Source: Schistosoma haematobium
Lineage: Eukaryota > Platyhelminthes > Trematoda > Strigeidida > Schistosomatidae
DNA: 64,000 nucleotides
NCBI RefSeq assembly: GCF_000699445.3
Contig: NC_067196.1
Location: 90,677,364-90,741,363 of the forward strand
Direction: 5' to 3'
Position numbers and translations under genes: made by a program. This document shows positions 1-34,492 of the stretch, in pieces (within the stretch, counting starts at the first letter, position 1; the number at the start of each line of letters is the position of its first letter). A model generated the notes under the pieces. The model was not told the origin of the DNA, searched no databases, and saw only the letters and a program-made list of their open reading frames with translations.

Positions 1-499
1 CATTGTATATGTATATATAGATAATAAAAGATTACACTTAAAGTAAAGCTGTACTCAATCCATGTCTGTTGAATTGAAAGTTTAAAAAAAGAACTACTTC
101 CCCAGGAATGATTGGTTTCCTAGACATTTGTAATTTTAACTGATCATCCTATGTGCTCCTAAAATAGAATAATAATACAAAAAAATAGGGGAATAGAAAG
201 GAGATTTTTTAAAACACACACACCTAAAATTAATGAAGTTTCATTTACTACAATCACATTATCATTCTTCATTATTGAGTTGAATAGAAGGTCATAAAAG
301 GAGGTTTATAGTTGCCTACTGGATTAATAAGTTAGTAATTAAAATGAAATGTAACTGACGGAAATTTATTGGATCAAATATATCATGTGGTTATAAATAT
401 GTTTTGGTTTTGATGAAGTTTTGTTCTCTTAGCTGTATAGTTTAGTTGTGGAGTTTTCATCGTTTTTGTCTCTTGTATATTATCGAACCAATAAGTATT
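1..499. other. AT-rich sequence, mostly without recognised features
   Basis: No convincing coding sequence. At about 405-470 there is a decayed minus-strand piece of the Penelope-type terminal repeat also seen at 4136-4340 and 37378-37470 (the gaagttttgttctctta stretch followed by tttcatcg). Confidence 0.35.
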
Positions 500-655
500 C
501 ACAATTGATTGATTACTGGGTGGTGATCAATATCATGTTTGAGCACCAGTTCCTTCAAGATTACAGGTACACTTTGCTGACGAGTGCCAAGTAGCATGAA
601 ACCCGGGTCCAGGGTTTCCTGTCGACTACCTCCAATCACCATCTAATCAAATAAG
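500..655 (+). mobile_element. Unnamed short repeat carrying an intact hammerhead core (copy 1)
   Basis: Begins near ACTGGGTGGTGATCAATATC and ends near GTCGACTACC. A second copy lies at 54290-54485 and a fragment at 56672-56745. Shared sequence outside the ribozyme shows a dispersed element; I do not know its published name. Confidence 0.6.
572..614 (+). ncRNA. Hammerhead ribozyme, unnamed-repeat class
   Basis: Box 1 CTGACGA at 577-583, stem II GTGC/GCAT around CAAGTA, GAAA at 598-601, palindromic stem III ACCCGGGT, cleavage triplet GTC at 607-609. Stem I pairs CTTTG (572-576) with CAGGG (610-614). All core positions are kept. Confidence 0.65.
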
Positions 656-1275
656 TATCTATGTTTACAAGTCAAACCACTGTGTCTGAAAAATATTCAT
701 GCTAATCGTTAATCTACTGTTATCATTGATGTTGTAGTGTCGGTTACTATGTTAAGTCCACGTAACTTATTACAGCTTCTGGACAGGTCAATCTATTCAT
801 TCCACTTAATTCACATGTTGACCTTGTTAATTACTTGCATATCAATCTTGACTGTTTTTATATGAGTGTGTATGTGTGTGCCCTTCTTATCCTATTCATC
901 ACATGTCTCTAACTTATTTTTATCTGGCTATAAATATTGATTAACGCTTGATTTAATGGACTTGATTTACATGACTACTCCACCGTGCGTCATTTCGCTC
1001 CGCTCTTTTCTCTTAGCTTCTCCGATTTTTTGTCTGGATCCACGATTGTATGAAATATACAATCAATATAACAATTAATCATATGATATTACTAGAGTCA
1101 GATAAAGGGTCACAAAAATTGGTGAGCCTATCAACAACATCGTCCGATATCAATGATGTCTAAATGAAGGGCTCCACAATGCAGAGCTGATTAGAACTGA
1201 ACTTATGTTTTGTTTTCTTTTCAGTTCTAATTCTCTTTTGTTGTTGTTATATTGGTACATAATTTTATTATTTGT
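656..1275. other. Intergenic, nothing recognised
   Basis: AT-rich sequence with frequent stops in all frames and no recognised repeat or RNA gene. Confidence 0.4.
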
Positions 1276-1279
1276 TAGT

Positions 1280-1560
1280 TTGCTCTTAGTGAACAATGGG
1301 TTCGATTCCCAGAGTGAACATTATTTCTGAGATGCAGGCACATCCAGCTGACGAGTCCAAAATAGGACCAAACGCCCGTTCCAGATTCTACTACTAGCCA
1401 CCATCCATCTTTACTTATAAAGCTTGCGACCCAAGACAATATAGAGGCAGTCCGCACACGATGCAAATATGCCAATAAGAGATTGATCAGTTGCAGTCTT
1501 AAACATAAATGAGAAGATACAAGCAAACAATACCAAGTGAACAGTTTTAATATTTGACTT
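1280..1560 (+). mobile_element. Sm-alpha-type element (inactive hammerhead)
   Basis: A B-box-like GGGTTCGATTCCC is followed by CCAGCTGACGAGTCC and a 3-prime part (ATAAAGCTTGCG..CAATACC) shared with the copies at 13130, 25050, 36126 and 54940. The box-2 GAAA reads CAAA (AGGACCAAACG), so cleavage is not expected. Confidence 0.65.
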
Positions 1561-1717
1561 TTTTTCAAAAGAATGATTTGTTAATTCTCTTGTTTAATAT
1601 CATGTAATCTGTTAACTCATGATCTGCACATTTCAATTACCTTATTCATAATTAATTTAAATTTTGTGTTTGTAAAAGAATTTAGTTCAGTGAAGAAATC
1701 ATTCACATAATGAGTTC

Positions 1718-2212
1718 ATTCCCCCCAAATCCCCTGGTACGGACGAAAATGGGGAGAGTTCGCTCTCCCACTCGAAATACTCTCACATGGCCACGAGTAT
1801 ACAGCCACTACCAGGGAAGTCCTACTCACTGCCTTCTCGTGGCATTATTGTAGTTTACGAAATTGAGAGGACGAAAAGCGAATGTCCGGCGCTTTAACCA
1901 GGTTGGTAGATATGGAAGATTCACCTAGATGAGTTGAAAAACCCAAAGGTGGACATGGGCTCCAAGATTCTGAAGGAACAAATGGCGTATGAACCAATTA
2001 TTGGCCATCGGCTACCATAGAACTGATTCTTCTTACGTTGCTCCACTGTCTTGTGAACTAGACCTTGAAGTTAAAGGCTTCGGGTGTGGCCCCTTAAGAG
2101 ACTCACCTGCGTCATCTGAGCACCCAGGCAGTATCACAACCCACACAAAAATCAAGTGACTTATGTGCCTCTTTGTAGCAATATTTATGTGTTCAAACAA
2201 AATAAATAAATG
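1718..2212 (+). mobile_element. SINE-L copy 1, about 490 bp
   Basis: Starts near CCCCTGGTACGG, passes the GGAGAGTTCGCTCTCC hairpin, and ends with a short (AAATA)-type tail. Five copies occur (1718, 7862 minus, 30718, 39290 minus, 47195 minus). No long frame is shared intact and no tRNA-like A/B box pair is seen. The last roughly 45 bp resemble the 3-prime end of the LINE at 45370-47190. Confidence 0.65.
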
Positions 2213-2374
2213 ACGTCGATGAATATGATTGCGTATAAGTCAAGTAATAATTTAATATCCATAAGAATTTGATTAGTTGTTTTATGAAATTTAACTACAT
2301 AATTTAAATTATTCAGTATTATATTCACAATTATCTGGGAAATCGTAATGACATTATTTGATACAGCCATTTGA

Positions 2375-2936
2375 ATCATCATGATGGACATTCCAATCAG
2401 AAGCGTCAGAGGGATTTCAAGGTCACGGTGCCAATTTCATTACCAGATGCTCATGTACAATCGGTTCACAGAAAATTATAGAGGAAACGTTATAACTGAG
2501 CGGTTACAAGAAATGAGACTACTAAGAACTTCTTTTATATGTGATTGTGGTAATCAAATGACTTGTAGACTTTGTGCAGACTACCTTAGTGATGTTGTCT
2601 TTCTATGTAATATGTGTTGGAGGACGAAGTCTGTTAGTATAGGATTTCTTTCGCTCGATCTAGACTGACACTGACAAACTATGACTGGATAAAGTAAACT
2701 GGATAAGAAAGCATCAGTAACACTGGCTAGAGTAAGGTACTACAATATATACAGATGGTTGGAAAGTATACAGATGCCTGTATACACTTAGTTATATGCA
2801 TCGTGTCGTTATACACAAGCAGCATTTTGTAGACCCAACAACCGGAGTGAACACAAACAATATTGGAGCTATATCGTCGGGGCTGAAATGGTTTTTGACA
2901 CCTTGTCATGACTCCAGAGGCCGACTATTATGAAGC
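2375..2936 (+). pseudogene. Merlin-type DNA transposase remnant
   Basis: Residues after 2381 give ITERLQEMRLL, CDCGNQMTCRLCADY and a CNMCWRTKSVSIGF zinc-ribbon-like N-terminus typical of Merlin/ISXO2-like transposases. At about 2755-2910 in another frame a DDE end is readable: TDGWKVYRCLYTLSYMH then HFVDPTTGVNTNNIG, where the family has a Glu after the Thr-Asn motif but Gly is found here. The middle of the catalytic domain is missing and frames are broken, so it is non-functional. Merlin elements are known from schistosomes; this assignment rests on motifs. Confidence 0.6.
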
Positions 2937-2937
2937 C

Positions 2938-3140
2938 ATATGGATGATTTCCTCTATCGTATGCGTTACGGTTTTAGAACCTCTGAACCTCTTTCTAACC
3001 TTGACAAGTTTTCGAACCATGTAAAATAAGTGTGTCCACTTTAATTCTTTGGTTTTGTATACTGACTGTTTGCTGATTGACTAATTTATCTCAAGGTCAC
3101 TAAAGATTCGTTCAAAGGTCGTTCATAAATCAGAGTCTCG
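2938..3140 (-). repeat. Solo arm of the foldback element
   Basis: Matches the inverted arms at 55639-55862 and 56304-56518 (for example TTAGAACCTCTGAACCT and CAGAGTCTCGTC). No telomere-like core is present here. It lies directly after the Merlin remnant. Confidence 0.6.
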
Positions 3141-3252
3141 TCGAAAAACCTTCCAGCTCAGAGAACAAAACTTCCTTAAAATCATCCAGCTGAGTTACAA
3201 ATCTTCATCATCATCTTAGAAATACCTTGGTATACATAGAAATTTGATCAGA

Positions 3253-26726
<23,474 letters not shown>

Positions 26727-26807
26727 TAGTCTCTATAAAATAATAAAAAAAGAATTGATTAAAACAACATTAAGTGAATTTAAACTTCATTCCAAAGAAA
26801 CAAGTAA

Positions 26808-27005
26808 GTGGCTATCAGGATTCAATAGCTAAGTGGATAACGTGATGGATTTTGAAGCGAAGGATATTGGATTCGAGTCTTAGAGTGATCATCAACTCTG
26901 AGATGTAGATACATCCAGTTGACGAGTCCCAAAATTGGACGAAACGCGTGTCACACTGTATTCTAGTGATAGCCACTATCTAACTTTGTTTAAAAGGAAT
27001 AGATA
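26808..27005 (+). mobile_element. Sm-alpha-type element with tRNA-like head
   Basis: ATAGCTAAGTGGATAACG (A-box-like), GGATTCGAGTC (B-box-like), then CCAGTTGACGAGTCCC, GGACGAAACG and GTGTC. Box 1 is TTGACGA (family CTGACGA). It lies about 80 bp upstream of the PLXDC start codon in the opposite orientation. Confidence 0.65.
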
Positions 27006-27009
27006 TTAC

Positions 27010-27155
27010 ATATTAGCTATATATCATCATTATTTGAATAGTTAAGATTATTATGAATCAATTGAAGCTAGATCATTATGAAAAACCTAGAAGTACTAAA
27101 TAGCTATTTAATTCTAGTAAAGGACTTCATAATTTTAGCTTTAATTGATTTATGA
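27010..27155 (-). mobile_element. SINE-H 3-prime fragment
   Basis: AATCAATTGAAGCTAGATC and GAAAAACCTAGAAGTACTAAA match the 3-prime domain of SINE-H on the minus strand. Confidence 0.5.
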
Positions 27156-27164
27156 TTTCAACTT

Positions 27165-27545
27165 ATTTATTTATTTATTACACGTACATATTGGTACAAG
27201 AGAGCGCCAAATGTATATGCGCCACACAAAACAATGAGAATTTAAAGAGAAGGAAGAAGAAAAAAGGTAAGGAGCTTAAAAAAAAGAGAACAATAACGAA
27301 GAGATTGATGTAAGGTAGTGTGGTAGTAATGAGGGAACGCAAAGGTACAATCGGAAGAAATCTTTCAGTTAAGGAAGATACAACCATTTTTTATGAAGAA
27401 AAGAATGTTAAAGCAGGATCGCCATTGGTTTTTATTCTGAGCCATATCTGATAACATCTCTAGCCACTGTGTTGCACCATCTCTAAGACCCCAACCAAGG
27501 AGAGAGTCGTGAAGGACCAACACAAATATGACTCCAACTATTAAA
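27165..27545 (-). mobile_element. RTE-B LINE, 3-prime end
   Basis: Nearly identical along its length to 45375-45720 (GATGTAAGGTAGTGTGGTAG, CTGAGCCATATCTGATAAC). The A-rich tail (ATTTATTTATTTATTA) is at the left. It is 5-prime truncated at about 27540. Confidence 0.7.
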
Positions 27546-28075
27546 AATTAACTATAATATCCATAATAATAATAATCCCTATTCTGATAATAAACATTAT
27601 TACAAATTATAACACATACTTTGATTATTTAGTGTATTATCAGAGAATAAATAAATTTGTCTAATATTAAATAACTATAGTTGCCAAGTGTATATGGTTA
27701 CTTGAATTGACCAATCAGAAAAAAATTTTTTTTCTAATTTTTTTAATTTTAAAAAATGACCTTTAAAAATAAAAAAAAATAGTTTTTTTTTAAAGATTTA
27801 ACTATAACATACCAATCACTATGAAGTATATTTACTTTATTGTATATTATATATTAGGTGTATATACAGATTGTTGAAGATGAATATTAATGATCATCTA
27901 CATTTTTGTTTGTTTTTTTGTTCATTAGAAACATTGAAGGTCAACTTAATCATAAGTTGATACATTTTTTCTTTAATAATTAGTCTAATCAACACTTTTG
28001 TTTATGATAGTGATATTTATCAATGATAAGTAAATCATTATAACAAAGAAAATATTATCATCAGTGAAGGGTTAT
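27546..28075. other. AT-rich spacer, nothing recognised
   Basis: Includes A- and T-runs near 27720-27800; no gene or known repeat seen. Confidence 0.35.
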
Positions 28076-28079
28076 TATA

Positions 28080-28400
28080 TGCTTACTAGTGACGGTCTCT
28101 AAGAGGTATTTTCTGGAATCCTAGTGAGAAGCCATGAACAGTGAAGTTCAACCGAATCTGTTGTGAGATAGTAACTCACTGACGACAATGGTGGACTGTG
28201 GTGCAATTTCGTGGATTGGTTAAAGTTAGACATTAACACTATTGGATGTTTACCGGCTCAGTGGTCTAATGGTTAAGTGCTCGCTCACGAGACTGATAGG
28301 TACTGAGTTTGAATCTTGTGAGGCGGAATGGTGGATTCGCACTGTTGAGGAGTCCCACAGTAGTCTAGCTTTAGTTGACTCATGAATTCAACAATTAAAA
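28080..28400 (+). mobile_element. SINE-H copy, hammerhead deleted
   Basis: Full 5-prime domain (TAGTGACGGTCTCTAAGAGG), A-box-like CAGTGGTCTAATGGTTAAG, B-box-like GAGTTTGAATCTTG. After CTGTTGAGGAGTCCCACAG the sequence jumps to TAGTCTAGC, removing box 2 and the cleavage site. Confidence 0.6.
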
Positions 28401-28464
28401 GAATATATAATTTAAATATAACTAATTTTACAGTATTAGCTTGTGTGAAATATAAGCTATGGAG

Positions 28465-28845
28465 TTCTTGAGAAGATTGTGTACATTATCCGGAACATAT
28501 ACGACGGACTACAGTGAAAAATTGTGTGCATGGGGGACAACCGATAGATACATTCCAATTAAAGAACGAAGTCAGATAACACTATCTACTATCTTTGTTC
28601 CTCTTTCTTTTGTTGGTTGACTGTATTATAAAGATCTCGATATCGGAGGGAAAACATGGAATACAATCGACAGCTCGGAATCAATTAGACGATTTGGATT
28701 TGGTAGATGACCTGGTCCTTCTATCCTCATTCTGTGTTGTATTTGAGAATCTTGGTTCATTTTTGTGTATGATAAGGCCTACTGCTGCAGAGAAACATAA
28801 TTTATCGCACGATTTTTTTGCATTTTTACATAAAATTTCTTTCAT
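28465..28845 (+). pseudogene. SR2-like RT fragment around the FADD box
   Basis: GGAACATATACGACGGACTAC, then VDCIIKISISEGKHGIQSTA and DDLDLVDDLVLLSS (family DDLDFADDLALLSH). It lacks the C-terminus and 3-prime end, so it is an internal fragment. Confidence 0.55.
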
Positions 28846-28934
28846 CTAGGTTTAAAACTTTTTCATCCCATTTTATCCAATGAAATGATTAGTTTTAAAT
28901 AGGTAATAATTGGTTATACATTTTTGAGGGGGGG

Positions 28935-29455
28935 TATGAATTCCCGGTTACCCACACTGTGAAAGGGTTCTTCTGGAGGTGCTTGAAAACGAAATTCGAT
29001 TAAAGGTGGTCTTAATACCTTGAGAGAGTGACCGCAGTGCCTAAGGGACTACTGTTTGAGGTCGGTCACAAACGACCTTTTTGTAAGTAATTTTCGTGTT
29101 AGCTCCGTACTTATTGAGACCTTACTGCCGGAGACCGATATCCATGGGATAGGGCGAGGTGTGCATTTTTAGGATCTACATCTTATAACCCCACCCCTCC
29201 TTGTGGAAAGGCATCATCGCTGTTATGCTGGTTGTTTGAAGGAAACACATTACTGCTACCACACTTCTGTACAGTCAGTAGTACGACTTCGCCGTCGGAC
29301 CTTGGGTTCCTTACTTTTAGTTTTACCGCTCTTCAACTAACCTGACTGGCATGGTAGGATCTTGAGGAACGATTGTTGAAGCCAGTATAGCTCGATTGCT
29401 CCATCAAGATAGGCAAGCCCGACCACCACATCAAGATAGTAACAATGGTCGGACA
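28935..29455. repeat. Unidentified moderately GC-rich repeat
   Basis: Its last 120 bp (GATCTTGAGGAACGATTGTTG, GCAAGCCCGACCACCA) recur inverted at 37285-37376. No open frame. It borders the left end of the Mutator-like element. Confidence 0.45.
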
Positions 29456-29666
29456 GGTTAACTGACGTGGAATTCGAAATAGTGAGACCTCTTCTGATTT
29501 TTGCGACAGAATTATTCAATATTGTAAACTTCCTTTACCGAACCAATGGGAAGCGCCTGAACCCACAAGGTGTTTTTAGTATAAGGCACAAAATGTCCTC
29601 TCAGATCAATATTCCGATCTATAAATGTGCCTACTTATATTGTAAATAGTAGGTGATTATGTTAAA

Positions 29667-30340
29667 TTGATAGGTCACATCATGTCATGTGTTGGGTTGT
29701 ATAAGTACGAAAGAGCTGAAGAAAATTATCGTCGGTACTTTTTATTCGCAACTGCTGATCAAATGAACTTGACAACTCGTTTTCTTAGTGTTGTTAGTTT
29801 TTATGGGATCTACAAAACCAACAACGAAAATTTGTATTTGTATCAGGTAGTTGCATTGGATATTAATTTTGTGGTAATACCTGTTTGTACAGCCTTTGTA
29901 AGTCATGAAACATCTGCTTTGCTCTCACGACTTCTGTCTTTCTTCAGGCGCTCAACTAACAATCAAGAGTTGATTGATAATGTCATAGGTGATTCATCTA
30001 TAATGGCTGCTACCATAACACAAGTACATCCAAACTCTCACCACATTTTCTGTCGTTTACACCTCAATCGCAATGTCATAAGGAGGGTAAGTTATTCATT
30101 GACTGACATTAACCTTAAAATGTAATTTTAAGAAGCTGCTGTCTGAAACCATACAGCTATTCTTCCGTTTCATGTTCAGTCGAAAAGTCGATAGGTAAAT
30201 AAAAATATTCATACATTACAGTGTTTTGTAGTTTCCAAAGCTACCTTTCATTTATTGAAGCATCAGACGGGACATTTCGCCGAAATATAAGAGATCACTT
30301 GTTGCTTAAGAAACACAAGTGGTCAAATGCGTTTTGACTG
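29667..30340 (+). pseudogene. Mutator-like transposase, catalytic residues altered
   Basis: A 152-codon open frame (29667-30125) shows YGIYKTNNENLYLYQVVALD, VCTAFVSHETSALLSRLLSF and PNSHHIFCRLHLNRNVIRR, the MULE DDE core in order. The first catalytic Asp (usual DxTYKTN) is replaced (FYGIYKTN) and the second reads VIGDSS where VTD is expected. A GTAAGT follows RNVIRR and an AG at about 30220 opens a similar-phase stretch (CFVVSKATFHLLKHQTGHFA), suggesting an intron. Likely inactive. Confidence 0.6.
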
Positions 30341-30717
30341 TCTGAGACACTCCTTGAACAGAATAATAAGAACTTCGGATTTTGATGGAGCAGAAACTTA
30401 ATTCAAAAAACACCCGTGCTGACATCTAAATTCAGTGTACCTCTTCGGGCTGGATATTGGATGGAAGTGTGAGTTCAGAAATACACAGATGAATGTTTTT
30501 ACATTGTTCAGCTAAACAGTTGTAGGCTTTTATTTATTACATCAAAATTAAACTTTGGTATAACAGTTAGAAGTATAATCGACCGAAAAATTTATTATAT
30601 CAGACGTTAGCTTGTTAATTTGCACTGAATACGACGAATATTTCAATTTCTTGTCAAAAATGGTTGTTTTTGTAAAGCTTAGCTGTTTTGCGTTTAATAT
30701 TAAAATAAATATTCACA

Positions 30718-31235
30718 TGCCACCAAATACCCTGGTATGGCTGGGGGGGGGAGAGTCCGATCTCCCTCTCGAAATGCTCTCACATGACCATGCGTATACA
30801 GTCACTGACAGGGAAGTCCTACTCACTGTCTTCTCAAGGCGGAAGTGTTGATTACGAAATTTGGAGGGTGAAAAGCAAATATCCGGCGCTTTAACCGGGT
30901 TGGTGGATATAGAGGATCCATCTAATGGAGTTGGAAAACTCTGATTCCAAACCAGTTGTGCATATGGGCTCCAGGATACTGAAAGAAAAAATGGCGTATG
31001 AACCAATTATAGGCCACCGACTACCATGGGACTGCATCTCCTTACGTTGCTCTACTGCCTTGTGGATCTGACCTTTAGGTCGAAGGCTCCGGGTGTGTCT
31101 CCATAAGAAAATCACTTGCTTCGGTCTGGGCTCTCGGGCAGTATCGCAGCTCATTCACTAATCAAGTGACTTGTGTGGTGCATATGTATTCGGTGCCACT
31201 TTGTACTAATGTTTGTGTTCAAATAAATAAATATT
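30718..31235 (+). mobile_element. SINE-L copy 3, inside the Mutator-like element
   Basis: From CCAAATACCCTGGTATGG with a G-run to the tail TTGTGTTCAAATAAATAAAT. It contains the hairpin region and the shared LINE-like 3-prime end (GGTGGCATATGTATTCGG-type). Confidence 0.65.
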
Positions 31236-31654
31236 CACATATTATGAATATGTACATGGAATTTGTTAGTGTCCTTCTAATATGTTTAACAAATAAAACG
31301 ATCATTTGAAAAATGATTCCAGACTGTCGAATTCAGTAACATATGCGATGTCATTTCGAAATTACATTCAAAAATTAAGATAATGATTTGATCAAACTGC
31401 ACAATTACATAACATTTTGCTGTTGACATTACGTAACCAAAACCTAACCGTACACTCCCCAAACAAAATAACTGATTTGCATTATTGCATACACAGAGAA
31501 GTTTTCCTATCTTAATTAAATACTGTTCAACTACATAGAATGGACAATGTATAACTGAAAACAATCTTTACTTTTAATGGATTTGCAAAATTACACAACA
31601 ACTAATCATTTAACTGTAGACTTTTGTCCTGAAGAATACATTATCGCGTTCATT

Positions 31655-31935
31655 ATCGATGTAAGCTAGACCACCATTGAAAACCTGGAAGCATTGTGGG
31701 ACTCCTCAGAAATGTGAATCCATGATCCCGCCCCGTGAGATTCGAACTCAGGACACATCGGTCTCGCGCTTAACCATTAGACCACTGAATCAGCATCCAA
31801 CGTTGTTTTTAATGTCTAACTTCAACTAATCCACAAAACTGAGCGACACATCCACCATTGTCTTCAGTGAGTTACTATCTCACAACAGATCTGGTTTAAC
31901 TTCACTGGTCACTTCTTAAAGCCTAAACTCTTATT
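31655..31935 (-). mobile_element. SINE-H copy, hammerhead partly deleted
   Basis: Minus copy: 3-prime domain at 31660-31690, then GCATTGTGGGACTCCTCAG where box 2 and stem III are deleted, B-box region GATTCGAACTC, and the 5-prime domain to about 31930. Confidence 0.6.
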
Positions 31936-31939
31936 CATT

Positions 31940-33160
31940 CAGCAATCTTAGAGGTTTAGCGTGATTAATACATACTCTATTCATTATCTTATCAAAATGA
32001 TTTATTCATAACGATTATTACAAGTCTAAACTATGTAATAAAATAACTCACAGAAATACCACAATGAAAATTTGATTGCCCCCCAAGTTCAGTAATCACT
32101 ATTATCTACTATTAAATATAGCTATCAGTTTTTTTCCTGATTTACTTCTAATGATATGCATAGTCTTTCTCTTGTCACGATATGTAAACAACTTCAGTTT
32201 CATTTCTACCTGATCGATAAAGAACTCGATACCTATTCACAGACAGGAGAATACAGGAGGGTAGTCGAATAGAATTCGTGTCTACTTTCTTTGCATAATT
32301 TAAAGTTTTATACTAAACGACAGAATTTTTTTGCATTAAAATAAAATTCAAATATCAAAATGCAATTTTTCACATTCAGTCAAACTTACGTTATGCTACT
32401 TTGGTTTGAACTAATCAGATTACAATGATGCACAGTTTACAGTCAATGAACAAATTAATCTAGGCAACAAAATGCTTGTTCATCATCATATGAGCACACA
32501 TTTTCAAAAAAACAAGTTAACCAGTCAATTATTTCTAAATTTGTTTAATCGGGGGGGGGTAAGGGTAGGAATCACAACCACCATGCAATAATTGTCAACT
32601 GTAAACTTCCTAAAGAAATAATACGAAACTCATAGGATGGAACTGTAATACTAATCCACGGACAACCAAAGCTAAACACAATGACGGCTGAACTGTCATC
32701 GATTATACAGTAAATGTATATGGAATGAGATTGACAGGAATTTATTGATTCAATGAGTAACGGATTGAAAAAACAAAATTTAATTCAAATCGTGCTTAGG
32801 CCTAAAAGTGGCATTCAATCTGTCTCTTCAGATCTACGCTTATCTTGAACAGTGACATCGTTATACTCCAGTTATCACGCCACTAATGCGACAATGGAAC
32901 ACATAAAATTATGGTTATGGGTTCTAGCCAAAAACCGAGTGAAACATTGAATTGCAGCTAGGAAAAATCCAAGAGCCTTCAACAGCAGTTTCACCTGCAG
33001 GCTGAGCAAGATCACATGTCACACAGTCTGTTGTTGTGGGCATCTTTTGTTTATTTTATCTCTCTTATTGAATTCTTCTGAGTTTATTGGAATGATATTC
33101 TCTTCTTAATTACTTGATGATGCATCCGAATCCACACCTGTTCGATAGTTGGAAGTTTTT
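31940..33160. other. Interior of the Mutator-like element, non-coding
   Basis: No gene seen. A run of nine G lies near 32550. Presumably the decayed remainder of the transposon body. Confidence 0.35.
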
Positions 33161-33424
33161 AAATTGGCGTAATCACCTACTATTTACAATATAAGTAGAC
33201 ACATTTATAACTTGGAATATTGATCTGACAGAACATCTTATACTAAAAAAAATTGTGGGTTCAGGCGCTTCCCATTGGTTCGGTAAACGAAGTTTACAAT
33301 ATTGAATAATTCTGTCGCAAAAAACAGAAGAGATCTAACTGTTTCGAATTTCATTTCCGTTAAGCTGCGCATCCAAAAACTGTCGTCGTATATCACGGAA
33401 TTACACTCGTTATTCTTAATTATT

Positions 33425-33437
33425 AACAATACTATTA

Positions 33438-33521
<84 letters not shown>

Positions 33522-33545
33522 TTAGTGTTAGTAGTAGTAGTACTC
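33425..33545. repeat. (ATT)n-(AGT)n compound microsatellite
   Basis: About 17 ATT units are followed by about 16 AGT units, then imperfect ATT/AGT mixtures to 33545. Confidence 0.9.
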
Positions 33546-33792
33546 ATAGTGCGGAATTACACAGTATTTCTTTGTTATATGACTGAGTATCATTTCGTTT
33601 AATAATAAATATATTTACTGATCGTTTATAATCCGTTGGTTTGATAGCCTGAGATTTTCAATACAAAATCTTAGTAATAATCGCTTAATTCAATTAAATA
33701 TTAGCTTTAGATCACTGAATGACCTTGGTTAGTTAACTATAGAAAAGTATGAAATACTGGACATTTATTTTATTTTAGTATTGGCCTCTTTA

Positions 33793-34474
33793 AAGCAGGA
33801 TTCTCCGATACAACACAGAATGCACCAATCCAATCAAAATTGACGGAGAAGATTTGGAAGATGTAAAAACCTTTACATATTTGGACAGCATCATTGATGA
33901 ACGGGGTGGATCTGATGCAGATGTGAAGGCGCGGATCGGCAAAACAAGAGCAGTATATTTACAACTGAGGAACATCTGGAACTCAAAGCAACTGTCAACC
34001 AACACCAAGGTCAGGATTTTCAATACAAATATCAAGACAGTTCTACTGTATGGGGCAGAAACCTGGAGAACTACAAAAGCCATCATCCAGAAAATACAGG
34101 TGTTTATTAACAATTGTCTACGCAAAATACTTCGGATCCGTTGGCCGGACACTATTAGCAACAACGTACTGTGGGAGGGAACAAACCAGATCCCAGCGGA
34201 GAAAGAAATCAGGAAGAAGTGCTGGAAGTGGATAGGACACACATTGAGGAAGGCACCCAACTGCGTCACAAGACAAGCTCTCACATGGAATCCTCAAGGC
34301 CAAAGGGGAACAAGAGGAAGATCAAAGAACATATTACGCCGGGAAATGGAGATAGACATGAGAAAAATGAACAAGAATTTGATGGAACTAGAAAAGAAGG
34401 CCCAGGACAGAGTGTGTTGGAGAATGCTGGTCAGCGGCCTATGCTCCATTGGGAGTAACAGGCGGAAGTAAGTA
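33793..34474 (+). mobile_element. SR2-like RTE LINE, recent 5-prime-truncated insertion
   Basis: Flanked by a perfect 16-bp duplication AGTATTGGCCTCTTTA (33777-33792 and 34475-34490). It carries a 205-codon open frame (33854-34471): [71 protein letters not shown], down to [11 protein letters not shown]. This is the region after the RT core to the C-terminus, ending in a short GTAA tail. The intact frame and TSD point to recent insertion. Confidence 0.8.
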
Positions 34475-34492
34475 AGTATTGGCCTCTTTACT

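Larger units (their letters stand above)
29462..33363 (+). mobile_element. Mutator-like (Curupira-like) DNA transposon, decayed
   Basis: 29465-29660 and 33168-33360 are inverted repeats (about 190 bp, roughly 85-90 percent by eye), sharing for example GCGACAGAATTATTCAATAT and CAATGGGAAGCGCCTGAACC. They enclose a transposase fragment (29667-30125) and two later SINE insertions. I could not find a convincing 9-bp target duplication. Mutator-like Curupira elements are known in schistosomes. Confidence 0.6.

Noticed and set aside
1290..1315. True tRNA genes at the many GGTTCGAATC-type sites
   Set aside because: The sites are B-box parts of Sm-alpha and SINE-H elements; no full cloverleaf with paired acceptor stem was found.
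33425..33545. CRISPR-like or tandem coding repeat
   Set aside because: It is a simple trinucleotide microsatellite in a eukaryotic sequence.
33302..33586. 94-codon plus frame with long Ile and Ser runs
   Set aside because: The runs are the translated (ATT)n and (AGT)n microsatellite, and the start is the end repeat of the Mutator-like element.
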